Source: Arthrobacter citreus (lineage in GTDB: Bacteria; Actinomycetota; Actinomycetes; Actinomycetales; Micrococcaceae). Taken from it: DNA of 64,000 nt. The stretch is taken from NCBI RefSeq assembly GCF_009192745.1, contig NZ_VTFV01000003.1, positions 1 to 64,000 on the forward strand. Reading direction: 5' to 3'. The notes under the pieces are model-generated. The model did no database searches. It saw nothing but the letters and a program-made list of their open reading frames with translations, and was not told the DNA's origin. The position numbers were made by a program, and so were the translations under genes. How positions within the stretch are numbered: the first letter of the stretch is position 1; the number at the start of each line of letters is the position of its first letter. Below are positions 36,298-44,144 of the stretch, in pieces.

Positions 36298-37532
36298 TCC
36301 TCGATGGTAGTGCGGTGCGGGCGCATCCTGGCCGTCCGCTGCTCCGGGGCCAGGGTTTCCCGTGCGGTCAGCCAGATCAGCAGTGCTGCCAGGGCGGTTG
36401 CTCCCGTGACGGCGAAAGCCCAGGTGTAGCCCAGGGTGTCGGCCAGCACACCGGCCAGGATGGGGCCGATGATCGCTCCGGTGTCCGCGGACATCTGGAA
36501 CGCCGCAAGGACCTTGCCGCCGCTGCGTTCGGAACCGACGACGTCGGCCACCGCGGCCTGCTGGGCCGGGTTCAGCAGGCCTGTGCCCAGGCCGGCAACC
36601 GCGGAGACCACCAGGAACATGGCCACTGACCCGGAGAAGCCGATTGCCGCAGTAGCGGCGCCGTTTATCGCCAGGCCTGTGATGACCAGCGGTTTGCGGC
36701 CCCAGGAGTCAGCCAGCCGGCCGGAGAAGGTCAGGGCCAGGGCTGTCCCGGCTGCGAACGCGGTCAGGGAGATGCCGGCAATTTCCGGGCCTGCTGACAG
36801 GACAGCAGCGGCAAAGAGCGGCAGCAGGGAGTTGCGCACGCCGAAGGAGGACCAGCCGTTGGCGAAGGATGAGACCATGGCGGCGCGGTAGGCGGAGTCG
36901 GAGAGCGCCTCCCGGACGCTGAGGTGTACCCGCTCGGCAGGTTTCTCCTTTGCGCCGGCACTGCCGCGTGCTTCCCTCAGCAGGTAGGCGACTACGACGG
37001 CGGCCACCAGCAGTGCTGCGGCGTAGACGAGGAAGGGAACGCGCAGTCCGAAGCCGGCCAGAAGACCGCCGAGCAGGGGCCCGCCAATGTTGCCCAGCAG
37101 GAAGGACGAGGCGTAGGCGCCGGAGATGCGGCCGCGGATGGCGGGAGGAGCCAGCCGGATGATCAGGGCCATGGCGGAAATGGTGAACATGGTGGATCCG
37201 ATGCCGCCGAGGCCGCGGAAGATCAGCAGCTGCCAGTAGTTCCCGGCGAAGGCGCACGCTGCCGTGGACAGGGCCACGATCAGCAGTCCCATCACGTAGA
37301 CAGGGCGTTCACCGAGTTTTTCCAGCAGGGCTCCGCCGGCCGGGGCGAAGACCAGCCGGGTGAACGCGAAGGCGCTGACCACAACCGAGGATGCCGCCAC
37401 GCCAACGTTGAAACTCTGGGCGAACTGCGGCAGCACCGGAGCCACCAGGCCAAAGCCAAGGGCAATGAGGAACGCTGCGGCAATAAGGACTTTGATTTCG
37501 CGGGGGATCGGTATCCGGGGTGAGCTCGCCAT
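36294..37532 (-). CDS. Major facilitator superfamily transporter
   Basis: The 412-residue protein has about 12 membrane helices in two halves. After helix 2 it has GGALLEKLGERPVYVMG, close to the MFS motif A consensus, and FRGLGGIGSTMF in helix 4. The central loop REARGSAGAKEKPAERVHLS links the halves, and a second motif-A-like element SGRLADSWGRKPLVITG starts the second half. This pattern fits drug:proton antiporter-type carriers, but the substrate is unknown. It is divergent from ftsY and overlaps the amidotransferase gene by 4 nt at its 3' end. Confidence 0.9.
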   Translation of the reverse strand: MASSPRIPIPREIKVLIAAAFLIALGFGLVAPVLPQFAQSFNVGVAASSVVVSAFAFTRLVFAPAGGALLEKLGERPVYVMGLLIVALSTAACAFAGNYWQLLIFRGLGGIGSTMFTISAMALIIRLAPPAIRGRISGAYASSFLLGNIGGPLLGGLLAGFGLRVPFLVYAAALLVAAVVVAYLLREARGSAGAKEKPAERVHLSVREALSDSAYRAAMVSSFANGWSSFGVRNSLLPLFAAAVLSAGPEIAGISLTAFAAGTALALTFSGRLADSWGRKPLVITGLAINGAATAAIGFSGSVAMFLVVSAVAGLGTGLLNPAQQAAVADVVGSERSGGKVLAAFQMSADTGAIIGPILAGVLADTLGYTWAFAVTGATALAALLIWLTARETLAPEQRTARMRPHRTTIEE

Positions 37533-37628
37533 GATGCTTCGATTCTCGCAGACTTGGCCGCGTTTCGGGCCGGTGCCGCCGGGACGGCAGTGGGCACGTA
37601 CGGGTGCCCGGCGGCGGCGCCGTATGAC

Positions 37629-38843
37629 ATGCTGGAAAGCGTGAATGAGACTCTTTCAATTGTGATCTATGTGGTCATTGGGCTGGCTGTTGTCGGTTCG
37701 CTGGCAGCCCTGCTGGTCCGCACCCGCCGCACGCCCAAGGGCATGTACCCCACGAAGCGTGACGCAGACGACCTGCCGGGCGGCAGCGGTTCCACCTCCG
37801 TCCTGGACCGTCCCGGAACTGCCGAGCCGGAAGCTGATTCCAGGCTCACCGTCCCGGATGACCTGCGGGACCTGGAAGAAGCTCCCGCTGAGCCCGAGGC
37901 CCCGGCGCTGGAGACCCCCGAACCGGTCCAGGGCCGCCTGGCCCGGCTGCGTGCCCGGCTGGCGAAGTCCAACAACGCGCTCGGCAAGGCTCTGCTGGCG
38001 CTGCTTTCCAGCGACAAGATCGACGAAGACGTCTGGGACGAGATCGAGGAAACCCTGCTGCTGGCAGACCTCGGCACCGAACCGACCACCGAACTTGTCG
38101 ACGCGCTGCGCGAGCGGGTCCGCATTTCCGGCAGCCGCGACCCCCAGGAAGTCCACGCGATGCTGCGCGAGGAACTGATCAAGCTGGTGGATCCGTCCAT
38201 GGACCGTTCCCTCGCCGTTGACCGGCATGCAGATAAGCCCGCCGTCGTTATGGTGGTTGGCGTGAACGGCGTCGGCAAGACGACAACCGTGGGCAAGCTC
38301 GCCCGCGTCCTGGTGGCCGAGGACAAGGACGTTCTCCTTGGAGCAGCGGACACTTTCCGTGCCGCGGCAGCCGAGCAGCTTGCCACCTGGGGCCAGCGGG
38401 TGGGCGTGCCCACCGTGCGCTCCGACGTCGACGGCGCAGACCCGGCGTCGGTCGCCTTCGAAGCAGTGAAGGCCGGCATTGACGGCGAAGTGGACACGGT
38501 GCTCATCGACACCGCCGGCCGCCTGCAGAACAAGGTTGGCCTGATGGACGAGCTCGGCAAGGTCAAGCGCGTGATCGAGAAGCAGGCCGAGGTTGACGAA
38601 GTGCTGCTGGTCCTGGACGCCACCACCGGACAGAACGGCCTGACCCAGGCAAAGGTCTTCGCCGAGGTCGTGAACATCACCGGCATTGTGCTCACCAAGC
38701 TGGACGGGACCGCCAAGGGCGGAATCGTCGTCGCGATCCAGCGCACTCTCGGTGTGCCGGTAAAGCTGGTGGGCCTTGGTGAAGGCCCGGATGACCTGGC
38801 GCCGTTCGATGCCGAAGGTTTTGTGGACGCACTGCTGTCATAG
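37629..38843 (+). CDS. ftsY: Signal recognition particle receptor FtsY
   Basis: FtsY docks Ffh-ribosome complexes at the membrane translocon. The 404-residue protein has an N-terminal membrane anchor (about residues 7-30), an acidic Pro/Glu-rich A region to about 100, and the NG GTPase domain. G motifs are VVGVNGVGKTTTVGKLA near residue 210, DTFRAAAAEQL, DTAGRLQNK near 295, and TKLDGTAKGG near 355. The anchor is typical for actinobacteria and absent from E. coli FtsY. ATG 37629 and GTG 37641 are both possible starts; neither has a good Shine-Dalgarno. A strong terminator follows. Confidence 0.96.
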   Translation: MLESVNETLSIVIYVVIGLAVVGSLAALLVRTRRTPKGMYPTKRDADDLPGGSGSTSVLDRPGTAEPEADSRLTVPDDLRDLEEAPAEPEAPALETPEPVQGRLARLRARLAKSNNALGKALLALLSSDKIDEDVWDEIEETLLLADLGTEPTTELVDALRERVRISGSRDPQEVHAMLREELIKLVDPSMDRSLAVDRHADKPAVVMVVGVNGVGKTTTVGKLARVLVAEDKDVLLGAADTFRAAAAEQLATWGQRVGVPTVRSDVDGADPASVAFEAVKAGIDGEVDTVLIDTAGRLQNKVGLMDELGKVKRVIEKQAEVDEVLLVLDATTGQNGLTQAKVFAEVVNITGIVLTKLDGTAKGGIVVAIQRTLGVPVKLVGLGEGPDDLAPFDAEGFVDALLS

Positions 38844-38853
38844 CGTGCTGAAA

Positions 38854-38898
38854 CGCAAACGGGCTCCCGCGCCGGTCTTGGCGCGGGAGCCCTTTTGC
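38854..38898 (+). terminator. Intrinsic terminator after ftsY
   Basis: A perfect 13-bp stem, 38861-38873 against 38880-38892, with loop GGTCTT is followed by TTTTG. The flanks CGCAAA and TTTTGCG extend the pairing. Confidence 0.92.
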
Positions 38899-38970
38899 GT
38901 GCGGCCGGATTGATACTGCGGTCAATGGCACGCCCTCCTGACAACACTCACGGCTGGTTCACCGGCGCAG

Positions 38971-39008
38971 GCAACGTTCCCGAAACACGCCGGAAACTGC
39001 ACTTTTAC
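38971..39008 (+). promoter_or_regulatory. Candidate GlnR-type operator upstream of amtB
   Basis: Four 5-mers sit at exact 11-bp steps: GCAAC (38971), GAAAC (38982), GAAAC (38993) and TTTAC (39004), each separated by 6 nt. This resembles the actinobacterial GlnR box gTnAC-n6-GaAAC. It lies 115-155 nt before amtB, a classic nitrogen-limitation target. Confidence 0.5.
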
Positions 39009-39023
39009 CCGGCGCCGAAGTTT

Positions 39024-39061
39024 GTAATGTCCCGGCAATACCCCCGGCTGAATACCGAAAC
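39024..39061 (+). promoter_or_regulatory. Second candidate GlnR-type half-site set before amtB
   Basis: GTAAT (39024), GCAAT (39035) and GAAAC (39057) again fall on an 11-bp grid, with one grid position (39046) unoccupied. The match to the gTnAC/GaAAC consensus is weaker than in the set at 38971-39008. Confidence 0.35.
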
Positions 39062-39123
39062 TTCGCCCCGGCAATGTTCTTTCCAGCGCGGGAGATGCCC
39101 GCAAAGCGTGGAAGGACATGGAG

Positions 39124-40419
39124 ATGGATCTGACCGCAGGTCACGTCTGGGTGATGGTATCGGCGGCACTCGTGCTGCTTATGACACCCGGTTTGGCATT
39201 CTTTTACGGTGGCATGACCAGGGCGAAGGCAGCCCTGAACATGATGATGATGAGCTTCGTGTCGATCGGACTCGTCGGTGTGGTCTGGGTCCTCTGGGGC
39301 TTCTCCATGAGCGGCGGAGACGGGGTTGCCGGGCTGTTCGGCAATCCCTTCGCATCCTTCGGGCTGGAAGACCTGATCGGCACCGAGGACATGATTGGCG
39401 CCGGCTTCGGAGCAACCTTCGCGATCATCACGGTGGCACTGATCAGCGGCGCGATCGCGGACCGTGCCAAGTTCGGCGCCTGGGCCGTCTTCGTTCCCGT
39501 GTGGGTCACCCTGGTCTACTGCCCGCTTGCCTTTATGGTCTGGGGCGGAGGCCTGCTTGGTGAAGAAGGAGCGATCGGCTCCGTCGTGGGTGAAGCCATT
39601 GACTTCGCCGGCGGCACCGTAGTTCACATCAACGCCGGCGTAGCGGCCCTGGTGCTGGCGCTGATCATTGGCAAGCGCCGCGGTTTCGGCTCCGACCCGA
39701 GCCACCGCCCGCACAACATCCCGTTCGTGATGCTCGGCGCTGCAATGCTCTGGTTCGGCTGGTTCGGCTTCAACGGAGGCGCTGCCGGCACTGCTGAGGA
39801 AGCGGGCCTGATCTGGGTCAACACCCTCGCCGCTCCCGCCGCCGCCATGGTGGGCTGGCTGATCACCGAACGGATCCGCGACGGACGCCCCACCTCCCTG
39901 GGTGCAGCCTCGGGCATCGTCGCCGGCCTTGTGGCCATCACCCCGGCCTGTGCCAGCGTTTCCCCGCTGGGCGCACTCGGCCTGGGCCTGGTTTCCGGCA
40001 TCCTGGCAGCCCTGGCCGTGGGGCTGAAGTACAAGTTCGGCTACGACGATTCGCTCGACGTCGTTGGGGTCCACCTGGTGGCAGGCCTGGTCGGCACCGT
40101 GGCACTTGGCTTCATCGCGCTGCCTGTCGACGGCGAAGGCGGCGGCCTCTTCTACGGCGGCGGCTTCGCACAGCTCGGCGCGCAGATCGTGGCGACCGTA
40201 GTAGCGATTGTCTTCTCCGCAGTCATGACCCTCATCATCGGCCTGGCCATCCACAAGACCATGGGCTTCCGGGTCACCGAGGAACAGGAAATCAACGGCG
40301 TGGACCTCAGCGAGCACGCTGAGACCGCATACGAACTGGGCGGCATCGGCGTCGGCGGTTCCTTCCGCCCGGCAGCTGAGCACACCACCGTCCCCGTCAA
40401 GGAGAGCGTCAACTCATGA
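39124..40419 (+). CDS. amtB: Ammonium transporter
   Basis: AmtB moves ammonium/ammonia across the cytoplasmic membrane as a trimer. The 431-residue protein has 11 predicted helices. Typical segments are MTPGLAFFYGGMTRAK near residue 20, DFAGGTVVHINAGVAALV near residue 160 with the first pore histidine, and GVHLVAGLVGTVALG near residue 315 with the second. Of two ATGs, 39124 has AAGG 8 nt upstream, while 39118 has only 2 nt of spacing, so I prefer 39124. The stop overlaps the PII gene start by 4 nt. GlnR-like half-sites lie upstream. Confidence 0.96.
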   Translation: MDLTAGHVWVMVSAALVLLMTPGLAFFYGGMTRAKAALNMMMMSFVSIGLVGVVWVLWGFSMSGGDGVAGLFGNPFASFGLEDLIGTEDMIGAGFGATFAIITVALISGAIADRAKFGAWAVFVPVWVTLVYCPLAFMVWGGGLLGEEGAIGSVVGEAIDFAGGTVVHINAGVAALVLALIIGKRRGFGSDPSHRPHNIPFVMLGAAMLWFGWFGFNGGAAGTAEEAGLIWVNTLAAPAAAMVGWLITERIRDGRPTSLGAASGIVAGLVAITPACASVSPLGALGLGLVSGILAALAVGLKYKFGYDDSLDVVGVHLVAGLVGTVALGFIALPVDGEGGGLFYGGGFAQLGAQIVATVVAIVFSAVMTLIIGLAIHKTMGFRVTEEQEINGVDLSEHAETAYELGGIGVGGSFRPAAEHTTVPVKESVNS

Positions 40420-40754
40420 AACTCGTAACCGCAATTGTCCGGCCGGAGAAGTTCGACTCCATCCGCGGCGCCCTGGAGAGCTATGGAGTCCAGGGACTCA
40501 CCGTTAGCCAGGCCAGCGGCTACGGCCGCCAGCGCGGCCACACCGAGGTCTACCGCGGCGCTGAATACACGGTGGACCTGCTGCCCAAGCTGCGCGTGGA
40601 AGTCCTGGCCGCCAACGAATGGGTCAGCGACATCGTGGACGTGCTGGTCTCCACCGCCAACACCGGCCGCGCCGGAGACGGCAAGGTATGGGTGACCAAC
40701 GTAGAGGAAGCACTGCGCGTCCGTACGGGCGAGCGCGGCGACTCGGCACTCTAG
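40416..40754 (+). CDS. glnK: Nitrogen regulatory protein PII
   Basis: PII senses 2-oxoglutarate, ATP and ADP and blocks AmtB when nitrogen is ample. The 112-residue protein matches the family along its whole length. The T-loop reads GHTEVYRGAEYTVDLLPK, with the modifiable Tyr51 in AEY, and the ATP-binding segment is TGRAGDGKVWV. The ATGA overlap with amtB supports a paired function. The glnD gene that usually follows amtB-glnK in actinobacteria is not present here; a terminator follows instead. Confidence 0.96.
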   Translation: MKLVTAIVRPEKFDSIRGALESYGVQGLTVSQASGYGRQRGHTEVYRGAEYTVDLLPKLRVEVLAANEWVSDIVDVLVSTANTGRAGDGKVWVTNVEEALRVRTGERGDSAL

Positions 40755-40790
40755 CCAGCCTGCACCACACGCAATAAGGGCATCTCCTGA

Positions 40791-40844
40791 CAAAGCCGCC
40801 CGGCCGGACCTCTCATTGCAGAGGAACCCGCCCGGGCGGCTTTG
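40791..40844 (+). terminator. Terminator-like hairpin after glnK
   Basis: CAAAGCCGCCCGG (40791-40803) pairs perfectly with CCGGGCGGCTTTG (40832-40844). Its 28-nt loop can form an inner CCTCT/AGAGG stem. The AAA/TTT ends make it usable on both strands. Confidence 0.75.
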
Positions 40845-40865
40845 CGCTTCCCGGCGCCGCAACCA

Positions 40866-40927
40866 CATCGAGATGGCAGAAACTGCCCGTATGGGCGCCC
40901 ATTCGTGCAGTTTCTGTCATCTCGATG
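40866..40927. repeat. Long inverted repeat between glnK and the G6PD-like gene
   Basis: Two 21-nt arms, 40866-40886 and 40907-40927, pair at all positions with one G-U wobble. The 20-nt loop contains a second palindrome, ATGGGCGCCCAT (40891-40902). The element ends 7 nt before the stop of the minus-strand gene. It looks like an interspersed intergenic repeat or a bidirectional terminator without a U-run. Confidence 0.85.
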
Positions 40928-40933
40928 GGGAAG

Positions 40934-42352
40934 TTACAGGGTGCTGCGGCTGGTGTCCCAGCCGGAGGGCCCCTGCGTGCCTGCCGCGTAGGTGTCCATG
41001 GGAATCGCCTGCGCCCGCCAGGCCGAGAGCACAGGGTCCACGATCCGCCAGCATTCCTCGGCTATGTCCCCGCGGACGGAGAGCAGCCGGTTGCCCTCGA
41101 TCACAGCCTCCAGGACCTCGCCGTAGGCGCTGAGCTGTGAGGTGTGCAGCTGGGCGGTCAGCCTGCTGCGGTCGAGGCGGAAGATATCCGCGGGTCCGTT
41201 GACGTTCAGTTCCAGCTCCAGGAACGCCGGGTTGAAGGAGATGCGAAGGCGCGACGGCGCTGCGGTGGAACCGCTGAATCCGTCCGGGAGGTGGTTCACC
41301 TTCCGGAACGTCACCACCGCCTCCTTCCGGGTGCGGGCCTGTGCTTTGCCCGACCGCAGGATGAACGGCACACCGGCCCACCGGTCGTTGTTGATGGCTA
41401 TTTCGATCTCGGCCAGGGTTTCGGTGTTCCGGGCGGGATCCACCCCGGGGGAATCCGAATAGGCCTGCACTTCGCGGCCGTCGATCACTCCTGCGGTGTA
41501 CCGCGCCCTCCGGGTGCTCCGGTGGAACTCACCGGGAACGGAAGCAGCCCGCAGGGTGGCCGCAACGAGGTCCCGGAGGTCACGTTCGCCGAGGGAAGCC
41601 GGAGGGCCGATCGCCATAAAGGCCATGATGTGCAACAGGTGGCTCTGGATCATGTCCTCCAGCGCACCGGAGGCGTCGTAGTACTTCGCGCGGCCCTCCA
41701 AAGCCAGCTGCTCATCAAAGACAATCTCCATCTTCTCGATGTGCAGTGCGTTCCAGATCGGCTCCAGCAGACGGTTGGAGAACCGCATGCCCACAATGTT
41801 CATAACCGTGGTCATGCCCAGGAAATGGTCGACCCGGAAAATGTCCTCTTCGGGGACCAGCGACTCCAGCACCCGGTTCAGCTCCCTGGCGGAAACCTGG
41901 TCCGTCCCAAACGGCTTCTCCAGCACCAGCTGGGTATCCGGCGGAAGGTCGCCGGGCCTGAGCGTGTCCACAGTGGAAATGGTGAGCTTGGGCGGAAGGG
42001 CAAAATACACGGCCAGCGGAAGCTCGAGTCCTTCGATGCCGGCGGCAAGGCTTCCTGGTGTGTTCAGGTCCAGCCTCCGGTAGGAGCTGCGCTGCACTGC
42101 TGCGTCGAGCTCGCGGCGCGCCTGCCTGCCGGCGGCGTCGTACTCGGTGGAAAAAGAATCCGTTATCCGCAGCATCCAGTCCTGCTGGGTCCAGTCCCGT
42201 GAACCGGAGCCCACCACCACCAGCCCGGGCGCCCGTCCGCGGGCGATCAGCCGGGCCAGGCCGGGCAGGAGCAGCCGGTGGGAGAGGTCTCCGGTTCCGC
42301 CTAGGATCAGCAGGGTCTTCACACGGGACTCCCGCGGTCGGTTGGCAGCCAT
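40934..42352 (-). CDS. Glucose-6-phosphate dehydrogenase paralogue
   Basis: The 472-residue protein is homologous to G6PD along its length. It has the NADP loop LILGGTGDLSHR (about 15-26), LEKPFGTD near residue 145, and FRVDHFLGM at about 172-180, which matches the RIDHYLGK catalytic motif. His176 is kept, but the Lys after LG is Met180. EPIWNALHIEKMEI and GALEDMIQSHLLHI also match the family. The altered Lys makes normal activity on glucose 6-phosphate uncertain, so I give no symbol. GTG 42322, with CGGGAG 6 nt upstream, is an alternative start. It is divergent from ffh and unlinked to the usual tal/opcA/pgl genes. Confidence 0.88.
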   Translation of the reverse strand: MAANRPRESRVKTLLILGGTGDLSHRLLLPGLARLIARGRAPGLVVVGSGSRDWTQQDWMLRITDSFSTEYDAAGRQARRELDAAVQRSSYRRLDLNTPGSLAAGIEGLELPLAVYFALPPKLTISTVDTLRPGDLPPDTQLVLEKPFGTDQVSARELNRVLESLVPEEDIFRVDHFLGMTTVMNIVGMRFSNRLLEPIWNALHIEKMEIVFDEQLALEGRAKYYDASGALEDMIQSHLLHIMAFMAIGPPASLGERDLRDLVAATLRAASVPGEFHRSTRRARYTAGVIDGREVQAYSDSPGVDPARNTETLAEIEIAINNDRWAGVPFILRSGKAQARTRKEAVVTFRKVNHLPDGFSGSTAAPSRLRISFNPAFLELELNVNGPADIFRLDRSRLTAQLHTSQLSAYGEVLEAVIEGNRLLSVRGDIAEECWRIVDPVLSAWRAQAIPMDTYAAGTQGPSGWDTSRSTL

Positions 42353-42482
42353 GGTTCCAGCGTCCCACCGCGGCGGATGCCGGCATAGGGTCCGTGCGGC
42401 CATTACCCACCTGCGCTTGGTACCCTTAACAGCTGGGCCTGGCAAACATGGCGAACTACCCGATGAAAGAAGTGCGCAGCGC

Positions 42483-44066
42483 GTGTTCAATTCACTGTCT
42501 GACCGGTTGACTTCCACGTTCAAGAACCTGCGTGGCAAGGGACGTCTGAGCGAAGCCGACGTCGATGCCACAGTGCGGGAAATCCGGCGTGCACTGCTCG
42601 ATGCGGATGTCGCTGTTCCCGTGGTTCGTGCCTTCACTGCCTCCGTCAAGGAACGCGCCCTCGGGTCCGAGGTCTCCCAGGCCCTGAACCCGGGCCAGCA
42701 GGTCGTTAAGATCGTCAACGAGGAACTCGTGGGGATCCTGGGCGGCCAGACCCGCCGCCTGAACCTGGCCAAGAACCCGCCCACGGTCATCATGCTCGCG
42801 GGCCTCCAGGGTGCCGGTAAGACTACCCTGGCAGGCAAGCTCTCCCGTTACCTCAAGGACCAGGGCCACAGCCCCCTGCTGGTTGCTGCGGACCTCCAGC
42901 GCCCGAACGCGGTCAAGCAGCTCCAGGTCAACGGCGAACGTGCCGGCGTGCCGGTTTATGCTCCGCACCCGGGTGTCAGCTCGGAGTTCGAGGCAGCCAC
43001 CGGCGACCCGGTCGCCGTCGCACGCCAGGGTGTCGAAGAAGCACGCACCAAGCTCCACGACATCGTGATTGTGGATACCGCCGGACGCCTGGGCGTGGAC
43101 GCGGAACTGATGCAGCAGGCCGCTGATATCCGCGCGGCCATCACCCCGGATGAAGTCCTTTTCGTCATCGACGCCATGATCGGCCAGGACGCCGTCGCCA
43201 CGGCCCAGGCCTTCAACGAGGGCGTGAACTTTACCGGCGTCGTGCTGACCAAGCTCGACGGCGATGCCCGCGGCGGCGCCGCGCTGTCCGTCGCCTCGGT
43301 GACCGGCAAGCCGGTAATGTTCGCATCCACCGGCGAGGGACTGAAGGACTTCGAGGTCTTCCACCCGGACCGCATGGCCAGCCGCATCCTGGACATGGGC
43401 GACATCCTGACGCTCATTGAGCAGGCGGAGAAGTCCTGGGACAAGGACGAAGCGGCCCGGATGGCCAAGAAGTTCGTCGACCAGGAAGACTTCACCTTTG
43501 AGGACTTCCTGGCCCAGATGCAGCAGCTGCGCAACATGGGTTCGATGAAGAAGATGCTCATGATGATGCCCGGCGCCGCCGGCATGCGCGAGCAGCTGGA
43601 GAACTTCGATGAGCGGGAGATCGACCGCGTCGAGGCGATGGTCCGCTCCATGACCCCGCACGAGCGAGTTGCACCCAAGATCATCAACGGTTCCCGCCGG
43701 GCCCGCATTGCCCGAGGTTCCGGTGTCCACGTCTCTGAGGTGAACGCCCTTCTGGAACGCTTCACCCAGGCCCAGAAGATGATGAAGAAGATGGCAGCCG
43801 GCGGCGGCATTCCGGGTATGCCCGGAATGGCGGGTCCCGGCGGCTTTGGCGGTTCACGCAAGAAGCAGCAGGCTGCCAAGGGTAAGAAGAAGGCCCGCTC
43901 CGGCAACCCGGCAAAGGCGGCGCAGGAGCGTGCAGAGGCCGAGGCGCGGCGTGCGGGTGCGGCAAAGGCTTTGCCCACCGGTTCCGCCTTCGGCCAGCAG
44001 GGAGGGGACTTTGATCCTTCTTCGCTGAACCTGCCCAAGGGCTTCGAGAAATTCCTCGGCAAGTAG
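42483..44066 (+). CDS. ffh: Signal recognition particle protein Ffh
   Basis: Ffh binds 4.5S RNA and nascent signal peptides and delivers ribosomes to FtsY. The 527-residue protein begins VFNSLSDRLTSTFKNLRGKG. The GTPase motifs are MLAGLQGAGKTTLAGKLS near residue 105, DTAGRLGVD near 195, and TKLDGDARGGAALS near 255. The Met-rich M domain follows (about 330-440, with GSMKKMLMMMPG), and a basic tail ends DPSSLNLPKGFEKFLGK. I use GTG 42483, which fits the family N-terminus, rather than the long ORF from 42147 that covers the divergent gene. Confidence 0.97.
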   Translation: MFNSLSDRLTSTFKNLRGKGRLSEADVDATVREIRRALLDADVAVPVVRAFTASVKERALGSEVSQALNPGQQVVKIVNEELVGILGGQTRRLNLAKNPPTVIMLAGLQGAGKTTLAGKLSRYLKDQGHSPLLVAADLQRPNAVKQLQVNGERAGVPVYAPHPGVSSEFEAATGDPVAVARQGVEEARTKLHDIVIVDTAGRLGVDAELMQQAADIRAAITPDEVLFVIDAMIGQDAVATAQAFNEGVNFTGVVLTKLDGDARGGAALSVASVTGKPVMFASTGEGLKDFEVFHPDRMASRILDMGDILTLIEQAEKSWDKDEAARMAKKFVDQEDFTFEDFLAQMQQLRNMGSMKKMLMMMPGAAGMREQLENFDEREIDRVEAMVRSMTPHERVAPKIINGSRRARIARGSGVHVSEVNALLERFTQAQKMMKKMAAGGGIPGMPGMAGPGGFGGSRKKQQAAKGKKKARSGNPAKAAQERAEAEARRAGAAKALPTGSAFGQQGGDFDPSSLNLPKGFEKFLGK

Positions 44067-44079
44067 TACGCACGTAAAT

Positions 44080-44116
44080 GCACGGCCGGTCCGGGTCTTC
44101 CCCGGACCGGCCGTGC
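44080..44116 (+). terminator. Hairpin after ffh
   Basis: A perfect 16-bp stem, 44080-44095 against 44101-44116, with loop TCTTC lies 13 nt after the ffh stop. There is no U-run, but stems this stable often act as actinobacterial terminators. Confidence 0.65.
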
Positions 44117-44144
44117 GCGTCCGCCGGGAGACTAGGCTGGTTTG

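Noticed and set aside
38959-40383. 474-codon minus-strand ORF opposite amtB
   Set aside because: The composition is His/Asp/Gly-rich with no family match, and amtB is certain on the other strand.
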